Below, one piece after another: positions 13,315 to 25,794 of a DNA stretch of 64,000 nt (within the stretch, counting starts at the first letter, position 1; every line of letters begins with the position of its first letter). Under the pieces are notes generated by a model, which was not told the DNA's origin, searched no databases, and saw nothing but the letters and a program-made list of their open reading frames with translations. The position numbers were made by a program, and so were the translations under genes. This stretch comes from Puccinia triticina (lineage: Eukaryota > Basidiomycota > Pucciniomycetes > Pucciniales > Pucciniaceae): assembly GCF_026914185.1 (NCBI RefSeq), contig NC_070571.1, forward strand, positions 4,774,001 through 4,838,000. The letters are read 5' to 3'.

Positions 13315-14373
13315 ATGCAATCCAGCTTGTTGATCAGCGTTCTCATTGTCTGCAGCGGTAAGGATCTCAGTCCGCTTCCCGTGAAGAGTGTTTACCAGCT
13401 GGACTAAGCCTTCTCATTTTTCCAGGTGTCATCGCTGTACCTACCTCCCGAGGCAGCGACTACGCTGCTCACGAATCTTACGGAGAATCTGAGTCTTACG
13501 CGCCAGCCCGTCAGTCGTACGCACCAGCCCACGAGTCGTACGCGCCAGCCCATGAGTCGTACGCGCCAACCCATGCGTCGTACTCCGCACCACCCAAGCC
13601 AGCACCAGCTCAACACCCATCGTACACAGAGAAGCCTGCCCAGCCCCGACCTGCCCCTCAACACCCTTCTGGCACCGTCCAATCCCCTACATTCCACGCC
13701 CCTGGACCCGTCCGTCTCCCATCTGGCCCAGGTATGCGTACCTTACCACAATGTACACACGACCAACCTTATTGACACTAATCAAGTTTCCTCACGTTCT
13801 CCTGTCCGCTCAGCTGTTGGAGGTTTCGGAAATGGTGGTGGCATGATCCCTGGAATTGGTCTCGGAGGTCTAGGATTCGGAGCTAACGCCGATGTTAATG
13901 TTGGAGGAGGCCTCGGTGCAGGAATTGGAGGTATCTTCTCGGGCAGTACAGATCTCGCCTCGGGCATCAGCGGCAACGTCATGGGCAACGTCGGTGTCGG
14001 CCTCGGCGGTCTCGCAGGAGCCGGTATCAATGCAGGCGCCCATGCGGGAGTCGGTGTTGGTGCTGGAGCCCGCGTTGGAGCCGGTGTCCACGCCGGTGCG
14101 AACGTAGGAGCTGGTGCTCGTGTTGGAGCCGGTGTAAACGCCGGTGCGAACGTAGATGTCGGGGCTCGTGTTGGAGCCGGTGTCAACGCCGGTGCCAACG
14201 TAGGAGCTGGCGTCGTGGGTCCCATTGGAGTCGGAGTTGGCGCTAATGTCGATGCAAATGTTGGTGTGGCCCCTATTGGCGCCGGAGCCCACGTTGGAGC
14301 TGGAGTCAATGTTGCTAGCCCCGTTGGTCCCATCTACGCTGGTGCAAACGTTGGCGCTGGAGTAGCTGTATAA
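13315..14373 (+). CDS. secreted Gly/Ala/Val-repeat protein
   Basis: Predicted extracellular or cell-wall structural protein; not recognised by name. Three exons (13315-13357, 13426-13731, 13814-14373) give 302 residues. Both introns have GTAAGG/GTATGC donors, CTAAG/CTAAT branch sites and CAG acceptors. Residues 1-18 (MQSSLLISVLIVCSG plus VIA) form a signal peptide. Exon 2 encodes about five SYAPAHE-type repeats and a Pro/Gln-rich stretch. Exon 3 encodes a Gly/Ala/Val region with tandem VGAGVNAGANVGAGAR-type repeats up to the C-terminus. There is no Cys outside the signal region. A plus-strand frame that ignores the introns exists, but its N-terminus is not protein-like. The function is unknown; a wall-associated filler or glue-like role is only a guess. 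Confidence 0.82.
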
Positions 14374-16239
14374 ACCGCTCACGATTCTTAGATGTTATCC
14401 CCCACATCTTGTGTAGTAATTACATTCGTTTTTCACGTCCTCCCATGATTCCCAATACACACGCAACACAGAATGAGTACAGCCGAGTTCATCTTGGGCC
14501 ATCACTGCAAAGTGTGAGAATGAACTAACGCGTTTTGCTTTGACGTATTTAATTGATTACCAGTTTTGATTGGTGATGAACTTGATTGTCATTAGTAAGA
14601 CCTTCCAAACTATTAGCATAACCGCGAGCTGTACATGTTTGACGCTGCGTACGTTAAACTTGCTTTCGCTGACGCCAGTCGATGAAGGTTAATAAGCTAC
14701 ACAATTGGTATCCCCTGAGCGAGTGTTGTGCCTTAACATGTCCATCACTCCCCCTACCTGAATTCCCATGTGCTACTATCACTCAGCGATATTGAGAGAA
14801 ATTAGCCATTAGGTGTGAGCGAGTTGAGTTGTAATAGGTTGGGGTTTCAAGAAGGGACTCGGGCCCGCATGGCACCAACATTAGTGCGCGTGACCCCCTG
14901 TTTCCCCGGGAACCTCTGCAGCATGCAACGACATGAGGCCTCTGTTGGCCAACCAGGCCCGGGTTGACAATTTTGGTATATTATTCCGAAAGCTGAACAG
15001 ACATAGTGCCAAAGCACGGAAACAGTTGTTTCAACAACCATTTCCATTCATGCACCCGCACCATCCAATGCAGAAAGTGTCAAAGCCTAGCTTTATGTGA
15101 GCTTAAACTTGAGGGTCCTTATTTCTTCCACCGAGAACAGCTCAGGTATCCTCAGTTACAAACGACGTCGTTAGCGCGCCTGGGTCGAATTTCTTCATGA
15201 CAGGGGCTGCCAAACAGGAGGTAGATGGGGTATCGGCAGAGGAGGTCACATTCCGAAAAACCGCACTCCATCCTGTAAATAATTGTATTTCTTTCTTCGT
15301 TCGTGTTGCCAGTCTTCTCTCTTATCTCGGTTCGGTTGTAAATATATCGGAAGTTAGAAGTGTATTAGCATTTTGGGTACCGGTTTGTTTCCCCATACCA
15401 TACTTCCTTTGCCGTGATGACATTGCCATTAGCTGCTTAAGTATTTACCGCTCCGCTGGATTGATGTGGCGGATGTTGTCTATCATTACCATCTTTTGGG
15501 TATCTTGATTGTGCTTTGTCAGACGAGCTCGACGTATTTGTTGATGAAATAAAAATATCAACCCACCAGCGATGTCATCATCCCTGTCTTTAGTTTTTTC
15601 ACCCTTTTTCCGTTTTTCTGTTTATGGATGCCCCTGCTGCAAATGAAGTGTGCTAGTGGCACCCGGCCGTACTACTGGCAGCTTTATGCTGAAGAATTTA
15701 CATCTAACAAATCCGATGGCAAATCTCTCGGTGGCATGACTATGCAAACTTTTTAGGTTTTATCTACCGGAGACTTGCTGCCGTAGAATTATTCTCATTC
15801 TTCTGCAAGTGAAGAAACACTTTCTCTATCCAGGAAGAAATTGTACATACCTCAAGTTGCCCATCTCGAAAGAAAAACACTCGACCCACAATTCCTTCGT
15901 TCCTCTGACCCTCACAAAGATCATATCCTATACTTCCATTGCGAAGCTGTTCAAACCTGTCCAAGCTACTTTGCTAGCTTTTCCTTTGTTCTCTGCCTAT
16001 AACCTGCACCAGCCCACACTATCCGCCCCTTTAATGAAGATCTAAACCCATCGCTCAACACGCAGACAGTCGCCCGGTGGAGATTCATCCTGTTGAAGGG
16101 TCGTTGTCAATATACTCAAAAGTACGTATTCGCTAACCCAATGAAATCCGGTGAACCTGACTAGAGCAACAGCTTTTCTCCTGGTGTTTTCGATCTGCAG
16201 GACCTCTCTTATTTTGGCATCGCCTCAAGCTCCCTGATC
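14374..16239. other. 3' flank and unassigned DNA
   Basis: The first part is probably 3' UTR of the secreted repeat gene. No supported gene in the rest; the segment just before 16240 may hold an upstream exon of the GH5 gene (a CAG acceptor ends at about 16200). Confidence 0.4.
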
Positions 16240-18586
16240 ATGTCCAAACTGGATCCGAACAATTGCTTTTCGGCTCAGAACATCACTCGATTTGTATCAG
16301 TCCTTGATGGGCCACAGGCCGTCAGTCGACAGCTTGGCAGATTAGATAGGTCTCCTGAGGTTGGTTTCATTCGAAAGAAAGGCCATCAATTGGTCGATGG
16401 GGATGGGCACACGCCATTCAAAATCGTAGGGCCTAATATCTATTGGCTGGGTTCGTCATTTTCTAAGAAAATTGAGCTCTCGATGTGCCAAGTTTACGTC
16501 GTAATAGCATGACGAATATCCAACAAGTTGAAAATGCAGATACCCAGTTGACAATTTTTCGACACTTACTTAGGACTCGATGAGAATGTTTCACCTAGTC
16601 CATCCTATCCATCTCAAACCAGAGTTTTGGAGGCTCTTGCTACAGCAGCTATCATGGGATCCAGTTGAGTACAGCATTTGCATTGGAAGTAATCCATTCG
16701 AGCTTGAAGTTTACGCAAGGATGTGTTATGACTTATTCAGATAACAAAATTTGGCTGACTTTTTCCTGATGGGAACAAACACATTGGTTTCATTACATAG
16801 CTGTAGTAAGAGCCACCACTCTAGGTATCTCAGTTGGCACCCCATTATCAGTTTGGCCTACGAGGAATAACACCAACAACGACGCACTGGACGTGATATC
16901 GTTTGCGATCTATGCTGCCAAAAGGTGGGTGAGAATCTTTCAACAACGCGGAAAATTTAACAGCTTACCAGGGAGACTAGAGGCGGTTATTGGAAGCGGA
17001 TGTGTTTTTGACTGGACAATCCATAAATTTTCTTTTCACTCGAAACCCAAATATGTTCTACATATTTAGATACGGCCTGAGATTAATAATCCCAATCACC
17101 GACCAATACGAGTACTGTAAGCCTTTCGATCCTCATATCATCCTACATATTTCAATTGATGAGGACGATTCTCAAACGAGAAACATGGAAGGAATGAATG
17201 GTGTCAATTGTTTTTCCTTGCGAAATGAAAGGCATGACAGGAGGAAAACGAGTCGAACATGATTGCTAACTTGAAAACATTTTGATAAATAATGAACGAC
17301 AGATCACGGCGGATTCAAAACTTTCCTGAAATGGCGCTCGATTCCAGACTCCGACTACAGAACGTTTTATGATATAAAATCTGATGTTTATAAGGATTTT
17401 TTGCTCTACTTGGAAACAATCTTTAATCACGTTAATCCTTATACTCAAGTTAGGATTAAAGATGAACCTACAATTATGTTTTGGGAGACGGGTAACGAGT
17501 TGGATGATCCTGCTACAGCCTGGACTGAGGCAATTTCGCAATGGATCCACACCAAAGCCCCCAACCATCTAGTTTCTAGTGGAAGGTACGGTATCTCGAC
17601 TAAAGACCTAAAAATTAGCACGATTGATGCTGTGTAAGATCAGAGTCTCAAAATTATCTAAAACCGAAGCACATTTGCCAAATATAGGTAGATGTGCAAT
17701 GTTCCACACACAATGACTGAGAGACTGATCAGACGAATGTGGTTCGATTTTAACAGGACTAATCACTTTTATCCGCCTCGAGCAGACAAATATAATTCCG
17801 ATGCTGCGCTGGCTGCGTCACACGGGAAGGTCTACTATGCTGGCGAGTATGACTGGTCAGGTCGAGCGAAATCATGGGGACTACTCGGCTGGGTACTTGT
17901 CCCAATTTTCCTAGGCTTGCTGGCTCTCTTGATTGGGGGTTGTGGAAAATGCTTTCCGATCGTCTTTGAATGGACGACTCATAAAGCTCAAAAGCCCGGC
18001 CAGACTAAACCGCAACGCCACCGTTCCTTGACCATCCGACAATCTCACGTGGCCATCCTCATGATCTTTATCGTCTCCCCCATTACGGCAGGTATCATCT
18101 ACGCTTGCTCTATCAAGGGTACTGGGATTGAAGCGTTCTTGGCCGAGACAGAACTACCCAATTCCAATGGCTCTGGAGATTTGTTTTGGAGTTTATTTGG
18201 CCATGACGATCGATGTTGCGATTGGGTTGATCATGTTGAGTATAAACTCTTTTTTCTATAAAAAAACTATCAATGCCAGCGGAAGTAACACGATATCCCC
18301 GTAGTCAGAAAATATGATATTGAACCTGAAATCTGCTTACGTGTTATTGACCCTAAACTGACGTACTGTAATATTGCAGACCGATGGTTTCACGATGCAT
18401 TTTCCGGGTCGCAATGATGATGAACGAGGTTCTGTTGCGAGGATTATGCAACATACCTACACAATGAGAAGACAGGTCTTCGGTCCAAAGGACAACTTGA
18501 ATCCCAAGATTGAGGGTGATCACCAAGATTGGTTTGGTATTGGGGATCGTGTTTTGGTTAAATGTCCTCAATCATTGGACAAATAA
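16240..18586 (+). CDS. GH5-family glycoside hydrolase (endo-mannanase-like) with membrane insert
   Basis: Hydrolyses beta-1,4-linked polysaccharide, probably mannan, at the cell surface (family inference). Seven exons: 16240-16450, 16574-16663, 16801-16924, 17070-17116, 17303-17631, 17692-18234 and 18380-18586. Phases all agree and give 516 residues. The start of the barrel reads FKIVGPNIYWLG. The acid/base Glu is in WETGNELDD (about residue 223) and the nucleophile Glu in YAGEYDW (about residue 319). The last barrel strand is WSLFGHDDRCCDWVDH followed by TDGFTMHFP. Unusually, two hydrophobic segments (about 330-355 and 386-407) joined by a basic linker lie between the nucleophile strand and the last strand. 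Several donors are non-standard (GTTCGT, GTTGAG, GTGTAAG). No signal peptide is visible, and the frame is open upstream of the chosen ATG, so an earlier exon is possible. Confidence 0.85.
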
Positions 18587-19977
18587 GCTAATTGCCCTTT
18601 TCTAGATACCAACTGAGAAGGTATGAACCCCGTTTTTCTCAAACATTTCTTAAAAAGCATCGTATCTCTTCATAGAAGGAAAAGTCCAGCTGACATCATC
18701 GACCTCTTTTACCCTGTGAATTAAGAACATGAAACAAATCTGATCCCGATATTTAATTTATTCACAATCTATGATTTCCTCCAGAAGGAGCATTCTGAAT
18801 TTCTTAATTTAATTACTTGATCTCCGAAGAACATCAATCTTAAAAACGTATAATTAATCCGTTACATTTTCCAAGAACCTTTTCATTTGCCATTTAGCTG
18901 AATGCCCCCGATGATTAATATAAGTTTGTATTTCAACGTGACCCTTTCCCATGTTTCATTATTCCTTTTGTAATGAGCAAAAATTTTGATAGACAGTTAA
19001 ACATGTTTTTGCCATGTATTTATCATTTCTTGTAAGCCGCTAATCACTCCCATTCGGTACATAACCTACAACAGCTTGTTTTTTAAATGTAAACAGTAAT
19101 TCAACAGTAATTTACATCCATCATCAATTATAAGATCAAAACCCGGGCAGGTTATATGTGTTCCACCCTGCCCCTCTCTTCTTATGTTGTCTATCAGATT
19201 TTTTGACTTCAGGCTCAGTACATGGTCATCTATTTCTTTGCTATTCCCAGTTTAGGAATAACACATGTAAGTGTTTGTTTCCTTTTGCTTGTGACTTATC
19301 TCATCACCCGTTATGCCAAGTTCGCTCTTCTGCGCGTGTTTTCTTGTCATTCTTGGCCTCACTCTCAGCTCGCAATCACATGGAAGCCTGCGCTTGTTCG
19401 TCCAATAAACATACATGCGGTAGAATAATTACAAGGAAGCTTGGGAAGATCTCCAAAGGTATACTGGGGTACAATTTTTTTAATAAGAATATTTGAAGGT
19501 TTGGAATTTATCACCCAGTCTGAGCCACTCTTCGTGATTAATGTTCTTGACTATTGATTGTCGTTTTTCCGTCAAGGCGGCTGTTTCTTCTATTTGAGCG
19601 ACTTTCTTCTTGTTACAAGATCTCAGCCAGACGAGGTTGATGCTGCAAAAAACTGCGATACCAGCCGCGCTAGATTCCAGAAGAAAAGGAGAACTCTTGG
19701 TTGTCAGTATAGGTATTATTTGTATGTATTATGGAATAACAACAGCATCCGCTTACAAGCACAAGTTAACGATGGGGCCCGCCTGGTGATGGGAGTCCTG
19801 TGAGCTGGCAAAGAGCTGTGGGGATGTTTTTTTTTTTTTTTAGAAATGTCATCATCATTTTATTTGTTCCTTTTTTAGAGTCAAACTGCAGACTAGAAAC
19901 TGGCTTTTAAAACGAAGTCTGAAAGTGCACTCCGTTGTCGAGATTCAGGAAAAATTCCAATGAAATGAAGAGCTTAC
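18587..19977. other. unassigned intergenic DNA
   Basis: 3' flank of the GH5 gene and probably the last exon or exons of the minus-strand MFS gene, which I could not place. A run of T lies near 19830. No other feature supported. Confidence 0.35.
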
Positions 19978-22710
19978 CCATGTCGAAACAATTCCGCCCG
20001 TGTTAGCGGCTATAGGTCCCAATGCGATAGCCGTGGCTTTGCGGTAGTGAGGCGCACTATTATTGGCTATCCAAGCATACAGAGTTGGGGAAGCAGAATA
20101 GATGCCCGCGGTTGAGAGAAACAAGGAGAAATATCGAACGACATTTGAACTGCTAATTATGAACATGAGGTAGCCAACAAACTGTTGTTTTCAAGAAAAT
20201 AAGAGTGTTTCGTCATGGCGGCTTGATTAGTATTGGGACAAGCAGTATTAAGCCCTTAGCGAAGAGAAAAGCATACAGCAAGACATCCCATTGTTATGGC
20301 AGTGACGCCCCGTGCTCCATAGTGGTCTGAAAAGTAAGACGTCAAGAGCATGGCTGGTTTTCCCATGTTTTTTTCCAGGACAAGAGTGTTTTCAGCATTG
20401 GAGTCGAGAGAATTGGATAGAAATGATTTTGATGCTGACAGATGAATCCCACAGCAAATGGGGGAACGGAAACCAGTTGAGTCATTCTCGCGGAATAGCC
20501 AAACTGATCTGAAGTTAGTCTTATTGTCGAAGGGACTGGCTAGCTGTTAGGGGCTTACCGATTTAACAGCTAACAAGAAGTTGATTGGGACGAATGGCAT
20601 TGGGTTCAGCAAAGGCAAAAGGATTCGGGGAGATTGGCAGTGCTTTCACTTACTGCTAGGTTCGAAATAAGCTAATCCGTAAAGGTTCGACCCGATCATA
20701 AAAAGAGACGCGGCTGCAAGTAAGACGTGTGGACTTCTGAGTGCGCAACCCACTTGGTACCACGAGAACTTCTCTTCGGATCCCTGGGTTTCCGACGGTC
20801 TATCTTGCTCCAATCGAATCGCCATGATGCTGCAGGGAAAGTTACAAGACGCTATGAGGTCGCCTTACATCACCTGCAAAAGATTTGAATGCACTGGCTG
20901 ACTCTCACCTTCTTTGCTCCGGGGTTAAGAATTTACAGGTTGTTATTGTGCGAGGGAAAATAAAAAAACCTATTAATCCACATAGAGTCGTAAAAATGCC
21001 CTCGATCTGTGGTTATATGGTGAGATTGGGAACCATGTAAGCTTGGAGATCATGGACAATTGATGTGTAGAACAACGCCTTGCTGAGAGATGTGACGAAC
21101 AATAAATATCCAACCCCATCCTGGTATGTTACAGACGCCATTACTAGGAATGGACAGAAAACCCGATAAGCCTCAGTCATACCTGCACTGTTCCTGGACA
21201 CACTGAGCAAGAGAAGGTTACACTACAGCTGTATGAACCAGTAAGCGAATACCCCAGACAAGGCCCCTGACAATGCTGAGGCTGACGAGAACAGAGAAAT
21301 CCGGAATTGAACTTCATTCCTTGTGAATGCAATTCAGAGAGTAGCTCAGTTGGATGTTTTCCCACGTGAATGACGCGGAGGAAAGAAGCCAAACCTTTTG
21401 TAGGAATTTGAGACATAGAGTACGGTAGCCTAGAACACCAGATAAGAATCAACGACAAAGAAACAGTCGCAAATCGCGCTTGCCAACAACTTACTGGATA
21501 TAAACCGCCTGTTTTCAGAGAGCATTGAGCATTCAGTTTTTTATACATCGAGATTCAGATAAATTAAATGGTTTTACCCTCGACGGCACCCAAAAAGAAC
21601 CTGGGGAATAATCAAAACAAGATGGTTAGCATGAGAAGGCGCGCATGAATCAACTTGCTGAATACATACCTTGTGACGAGTAGGCCCTGATAAGTGGAAA
21701 CAAAGCCTTTAAAATTCAATCGAACATTACTATGTCAATGGCGAATGGAAATAACAGCAAGCAATGAATATATCCACCTTGAAATGTAGTAACCAGTCCC
21801 CAGAGAGTCACCAGTAAGGGTATCATGATATTTGCGCCGATCCTTTTTAGCACCTTTCAAATTTGTAAAGTTTTGTTAAAAAACGAATGGCCGGTCAACT
21901 AACATACGTGTCGATAAAATGGGCAAAAAGAAATTGGACAAACCAAGTTGATTGGCAGCTCGGCAGCCTGTCGTGTTTGGTGGTCATCAGCACGCTATTC
22001 CTCTATGGACATCAGAGAATTGGGAGGCTGTTACTCACAACGTATGGACTTTGGGTTAACAAAAGCAGAAAACTCAATCAGAACATCGTTGCATGCGGGA
22101 AGAAGTTGAGTGGAATAGTAAAGAGACCTACACAAAAGTCATCGTGAGAGCAACTGAAAACTGGAAGTCCGTCATTTTAAGACTCTCCTGTAAACCTGTG
22201 GATTAAATGGTTGGAAAATTTGAATTTGTCGTCGCGCTTTCCGACTAGAAATTAAATGACTGACCCGCAACTCGCGCATTGCCTAGAGAAAGAAGAAAAC
22301 AAAAGATGGGTAAATGCAAAGATAAAAATAATTCAGAGTGATATAAGAGGTGGAATGGATAGACTTACCCAAATTGGACCGGTCGAGATGACTCAGAAAC
22401 GAGTAGACAAAGGTGATGGGAAGAATGCTGCAGGAAAGCGCCAGGGTAAAAGTGAGAATTGGCTTTTCAGGCTTGATGATCAAGAGGCTTTTTTTATTTA
22501 TGTCTGTCACAACGGGATTTTCCTTGAGGGAAGAGACTTACATCCAATCGGATCGACGAACTGCTTCCCTTTCTGCGAGCGGATCTATACTGAGCTGTCG
22601 ATCGAGCGGTACGTCACAACATTCCGTCGACTTCTCGCCGCTTTCTTGGCCTATAATAAGGTATGGCTGGATTCAGTACGAATCCCAAGAATACGTCGGA
22701 CGGGACGAAT
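19978..22710 (-). CDS. MFS transporter, anion:cation symporter (Dal5/Tna1-like) family
   Basis: Plasma-membrane proton-coupled uptake of a small organic anion such as allantoate, nicotinate or pantothenate (family inference). At least a dozen short exons, read leftwards, match the family in order. Found in sequence: DPLAEREAVRRSDW before TM1 (about 22545-22640); LPITFVYSFLSHLDRSNLG (22427-22369); KRIGANIMIPLLVTLWGLV (about 21780-21840); the GFVSTYQGLLVTR piece (about 21690); FFLGAVEG (about 21575); the EVQFRISLFSSASALSGALS block (about 21250-21320); MDGVCNIPGWGWIFIV (about 21120); FSWYQVGCALRSPHVLLAAA (about 20720-20780); and ASPTLYAWIANNSAPHYRKA to GIVSTW (20160-19978). Introns have GTAAGT-type donors. 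The first exon and the end after TM10 were not found, so both ends are approximate and the gene could be truncated. Confidence 0.82.
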
Positions 22711-24428
22711 AATCGTCTTACACATCTCTTGCTCGATTCCGATGAGTGCGCGCTGCCTGAGAGGAATAGCAATTGCAAGGCTAGTTTGGGAGGCACCGGT
22801 TGGATGAAGCTGCTTTGAGTATCGGTTAATGATGTACAGGGTTGAGCAGGGTACAAATGGTTCTAAGGGGGGGGAGCTTCATTGGAGCCTCCGCTTTTTT
22901 ACAGTTCTTCGAGCAGCCCACTGCCCGGGTGTGTATATTTCTTTATCGATCCCTTGCCCAGCAAGCTTCATGGGCTATGTGATCTGTTGCATGAATAATT
23001 CTTGAGCTCTACTTAATCGGGGTTCGATAGGTTTCGATCCTTCGGTCTACACATACTGCTAGTGAGTTGATCGTAATCTGAACTTCATGGGGACACCTGC
23101 ACACGTTTGGCATTCGAATACACTAGACCAAACAAGTGATCAATGACCATGTTATAGCCCACTGAAACATGATCCATCAGCATCCAGCTAATACACAGTT
23201 GTATCTTTCTGACGAGTTCTCCGGACGAGCAGGCTCGGCCGGGCTAGGGTGGCTCTTGGCCTAAGCAAAAGAAGATGTGTCTTTTGCAGATCACTTGCTG
23301 ATTGGCGCCGCTGGGATCCATCACGGATCCCAGCCTGCATTAGGCAGCGACTGCGTAGCGTATGTGATGTACCATAAAAAAGTTGTCGTCGAGAGGCGTG
23401 AATCGCTCTCTTCATCAATGAGACACAAAATCCTCTAATGACGAACCGTCGAGCTTGAAGCCTTGACTAAAGTCCAACTCCCTCCTACTCCCTCAGACCT
23501 TCGACTGCATCCACAGATGATAACAGTTTGCGAACGTGTGAATCGATGATGGCAAAAGTTGATTAACCCAGTGATCAGGGCTGCGCACTGGCAGTGGAAC
23601 TCTGTCACAAGTTGAGTCAGGAGCCGACAGAGCAGACCCAGCATGTTCAAGTAAAAATGTATGTATGATGTCATCACTGGAAATTTGGCTCACTTCGACC
23701 AGCTTCGACCCTTGAGTGTATATTGCCAAATGTTTGAATGTTTGATGCCCATGTACGTTTGAACCGCTCTATTCCACTCCCTGTCCTCGGTAACACCAGC
23801 TCTAATGGTGAAAGGGGGCCGAAGCGGAGAACACACGTTATGAGAATGCGATGGACATGCTCTGGTGATGTCGATGAGCATCGACTCCCAGCAGCGTCAT
23901 AAGTCTGTCTGTATGCTGGTACATGCAGCTGGGCCAAGCGATGCCGCTCGCTTAATCATCCTCAGGTACTGTATTGTGGCTAGGTGCATACATATAACAA
24001 CATTTCCTAGCTTCGGCGCCAGCCTTCACGGAGCCATCCAAATGAAAGATGATTCAATTATAGCTAACGTGTTTCGTAAGCCAAATCAGGAAGAAAAGGG
24101 CTGTCATTGCTGTCGTTTCCGCTTACTGAAGTGTGTATTCTACAAATGCGATTTCCTTATCAAAGGAAAATAGATAAAAAATACAGGTCTATGTTTGATG
24201 AATGAATTAAGAATGAGTAAGAGTGTGGTTTTTACGAGACCTCAAGCTCTATGGTTCCAAGAAATCAGCTTGCATCCTCTTGAGGGATGATGGAAGAGTC
24301 CGCACGTTCATGTCGATAGCTCCAGAATTGGTAAAGTACTATGAGGTCCAGCTAAGAAAACGATCCAGAATATTAGTTTCATTCTGGGATTTTCTTGTTA
24401 TCTGGAATCAAATCAAGCTCAAGTGAAT
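22711..24428. other. unassigned intergenic DNA
   Basis: Includes the 5' flank of the MFS gene. Short frames on both strands show no recognisable domain. Confidence 0.35.
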
Positions 24429-25794
24429 TCAACTCACGAATATCGTTCCGCCGCTACCTATTAACCAACTCCTGAAATTCAAAACAGTTGAAAGAATTGC
24501 AAGCCCGAATTCAGTCAATCATATACATTGTTGAAGCATGATGCACTGGCCTGCATAATGGAAGTGAAATCTCACAGGTTGATTAAGATGTGTTCTGGAG
24601 ATCGATCTACGGTCAAGATTGAGGCGACATAAGTCAAGTTCCCCGTGATTCCAACCTGAAAAGTGAAATCGAAGCGAGGATTATCAGGTCGCAAACGATG
24701 ACAATTGGAGAGAACAAACAAAAAGATCTGAGAAGCTGCTATCAACTCACTAAGAAGAATAACAAACTCAAGCCATGACATTTGGTGACTTGATTCTTAA
24801 AGATTTGCGGAATTCGACTGCTGAGATAAGCGAACGCGCTAATCCAGCCCATGATCTGAGCAGTCGTGTCCCAGATTTCAGTCACTTCATCACTACTGCC
24901 ACCAGCAGGCGGTGGAGTCTTAGGATCTTGAGGGTCTGAGCGGGGGTTTTGAGAGATCGACCAGCCAAGTAAGCCGATGAACAGTATCACGCCATAAACC
25001 GCGAAGTAACTGGGTAAGCCCTGGGAGCAGTATTTCAGTGCGCGATATACTCGATTGGATAAGTATTTGGAGGATAGTTTGGTGTTCTCCGGTTGGTCCG
25101 AGCCATCGTGTCTAGACAGAAGAGGGGAGGTTTCTGCTTCTGCAGGTTCAGAAGCCACGTGATCGACTCCAACGTTCCCGGTTTCAGATCCCACGCTCAG
25201 TGAGACATTTCTTGCTGCCTTTAGCTGGTGATAACGACGGTAGTGGAAGATTTGGAGGAGTAGGACCAGGTCACAGAGCGTGTAATACATCGATAAGATG
25301 ATCATCGTTTGTAATAAATGTTGTTTGACCGCCCCAAATAAGTTCGCCAAATCGCCAATCATCCATATTACTATGAAAGAGACTGAGACGCCCTCTCCAC
25401 TTTTGTAAAGATAGTTTTCGTAGATCTAATCCAACCGAGATGATTTTTTTTTTTTTTTTTTTTTTTTTGGGGGGGGGAGGGGGGGGGTTAGTACATTTGA
25501 AGGGCACATATAATTAGATACTCGGATTTCCAGTAAAGACATCAAACGCATACATACCTGGGGGGTGTAAACGAGAAGCCTTCGAGCGACAAAACAAACC
25601 GGCAGATCAGCATCCCTCCTCAATATTCTCGATGTATCTTTTCACCATGCAATAACAATGATACATACAGATTTGCGAAAGAAAGAAAGATTCGTGTGTG
25701 TGAAAGTAAAGGAGACTAACCAACAAGCAAAACTGATCCATCCCATCAACGACGAGATAGACTCACTTGAGGTTGATTCGATTGCGAACGACAT
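24429..25794 (-). CDS. PQ-loop vacuolar/lysosomal amino-acid transporter-like protein
   Basis: Seven-helix PQ-loop protein of the Ypq/Rtc2/PQLC2 type, which exports basic amino acids across the vacuolar membrane in relatives (family inference). Exons: 25794-25721, 25579-25558 (a 22-base micro-exon), 25425-24751, 24655-24576, and 24471 to about 24438 or 24429. Exon 1 encodes SLMGWISFAC, exon 2 LLVYTPQ and exon 3 starts IYENYLYKSGEGVS, giving the first Pro-Gln pair at residues 31-32. The second pair is in SSRIPQIFKNQ (about 238-239). A hydrophilic loop (about 100-150) separates the halves. Phases agree through about 295 residues. The end is uncertain: after SGGTIF the frame meets TGA at 24429-24431 unless a very short intron is removed. 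Confidence 0.85.
25445..25489. repeat. poly(T)/poly(G) tract inside a PQ-loop gene intron
   Basis: A run of about 23 T followed by two G runs (plus strand) inside the intron between the micro-exon and exon 3. On the coding strand this is C-rich then A-rich, an unusual context just upstream of the acceptor. Confidence 0.9.

Noticed and set aside
13782..14382. Long minus-strand frames antisense to the Gly/Ala-repeat gene
   Set aside because: Antisense shadow of a GC-rich repeat; the plus-strand gene has a signal peptide and consistent introns.
19558..19803. Plus-strand frame as a separate gene, or minus-strand reading as the last MFS exon
   Set aside because: Neither reading gives the expected terminal helices or a domain; the MFS end is left open.
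23010..23060. ggttcgat-like word suggesting a tRNA T-arm
   Set aside because: No acceptor stem, D-arm or anticodon arm could be built around it.
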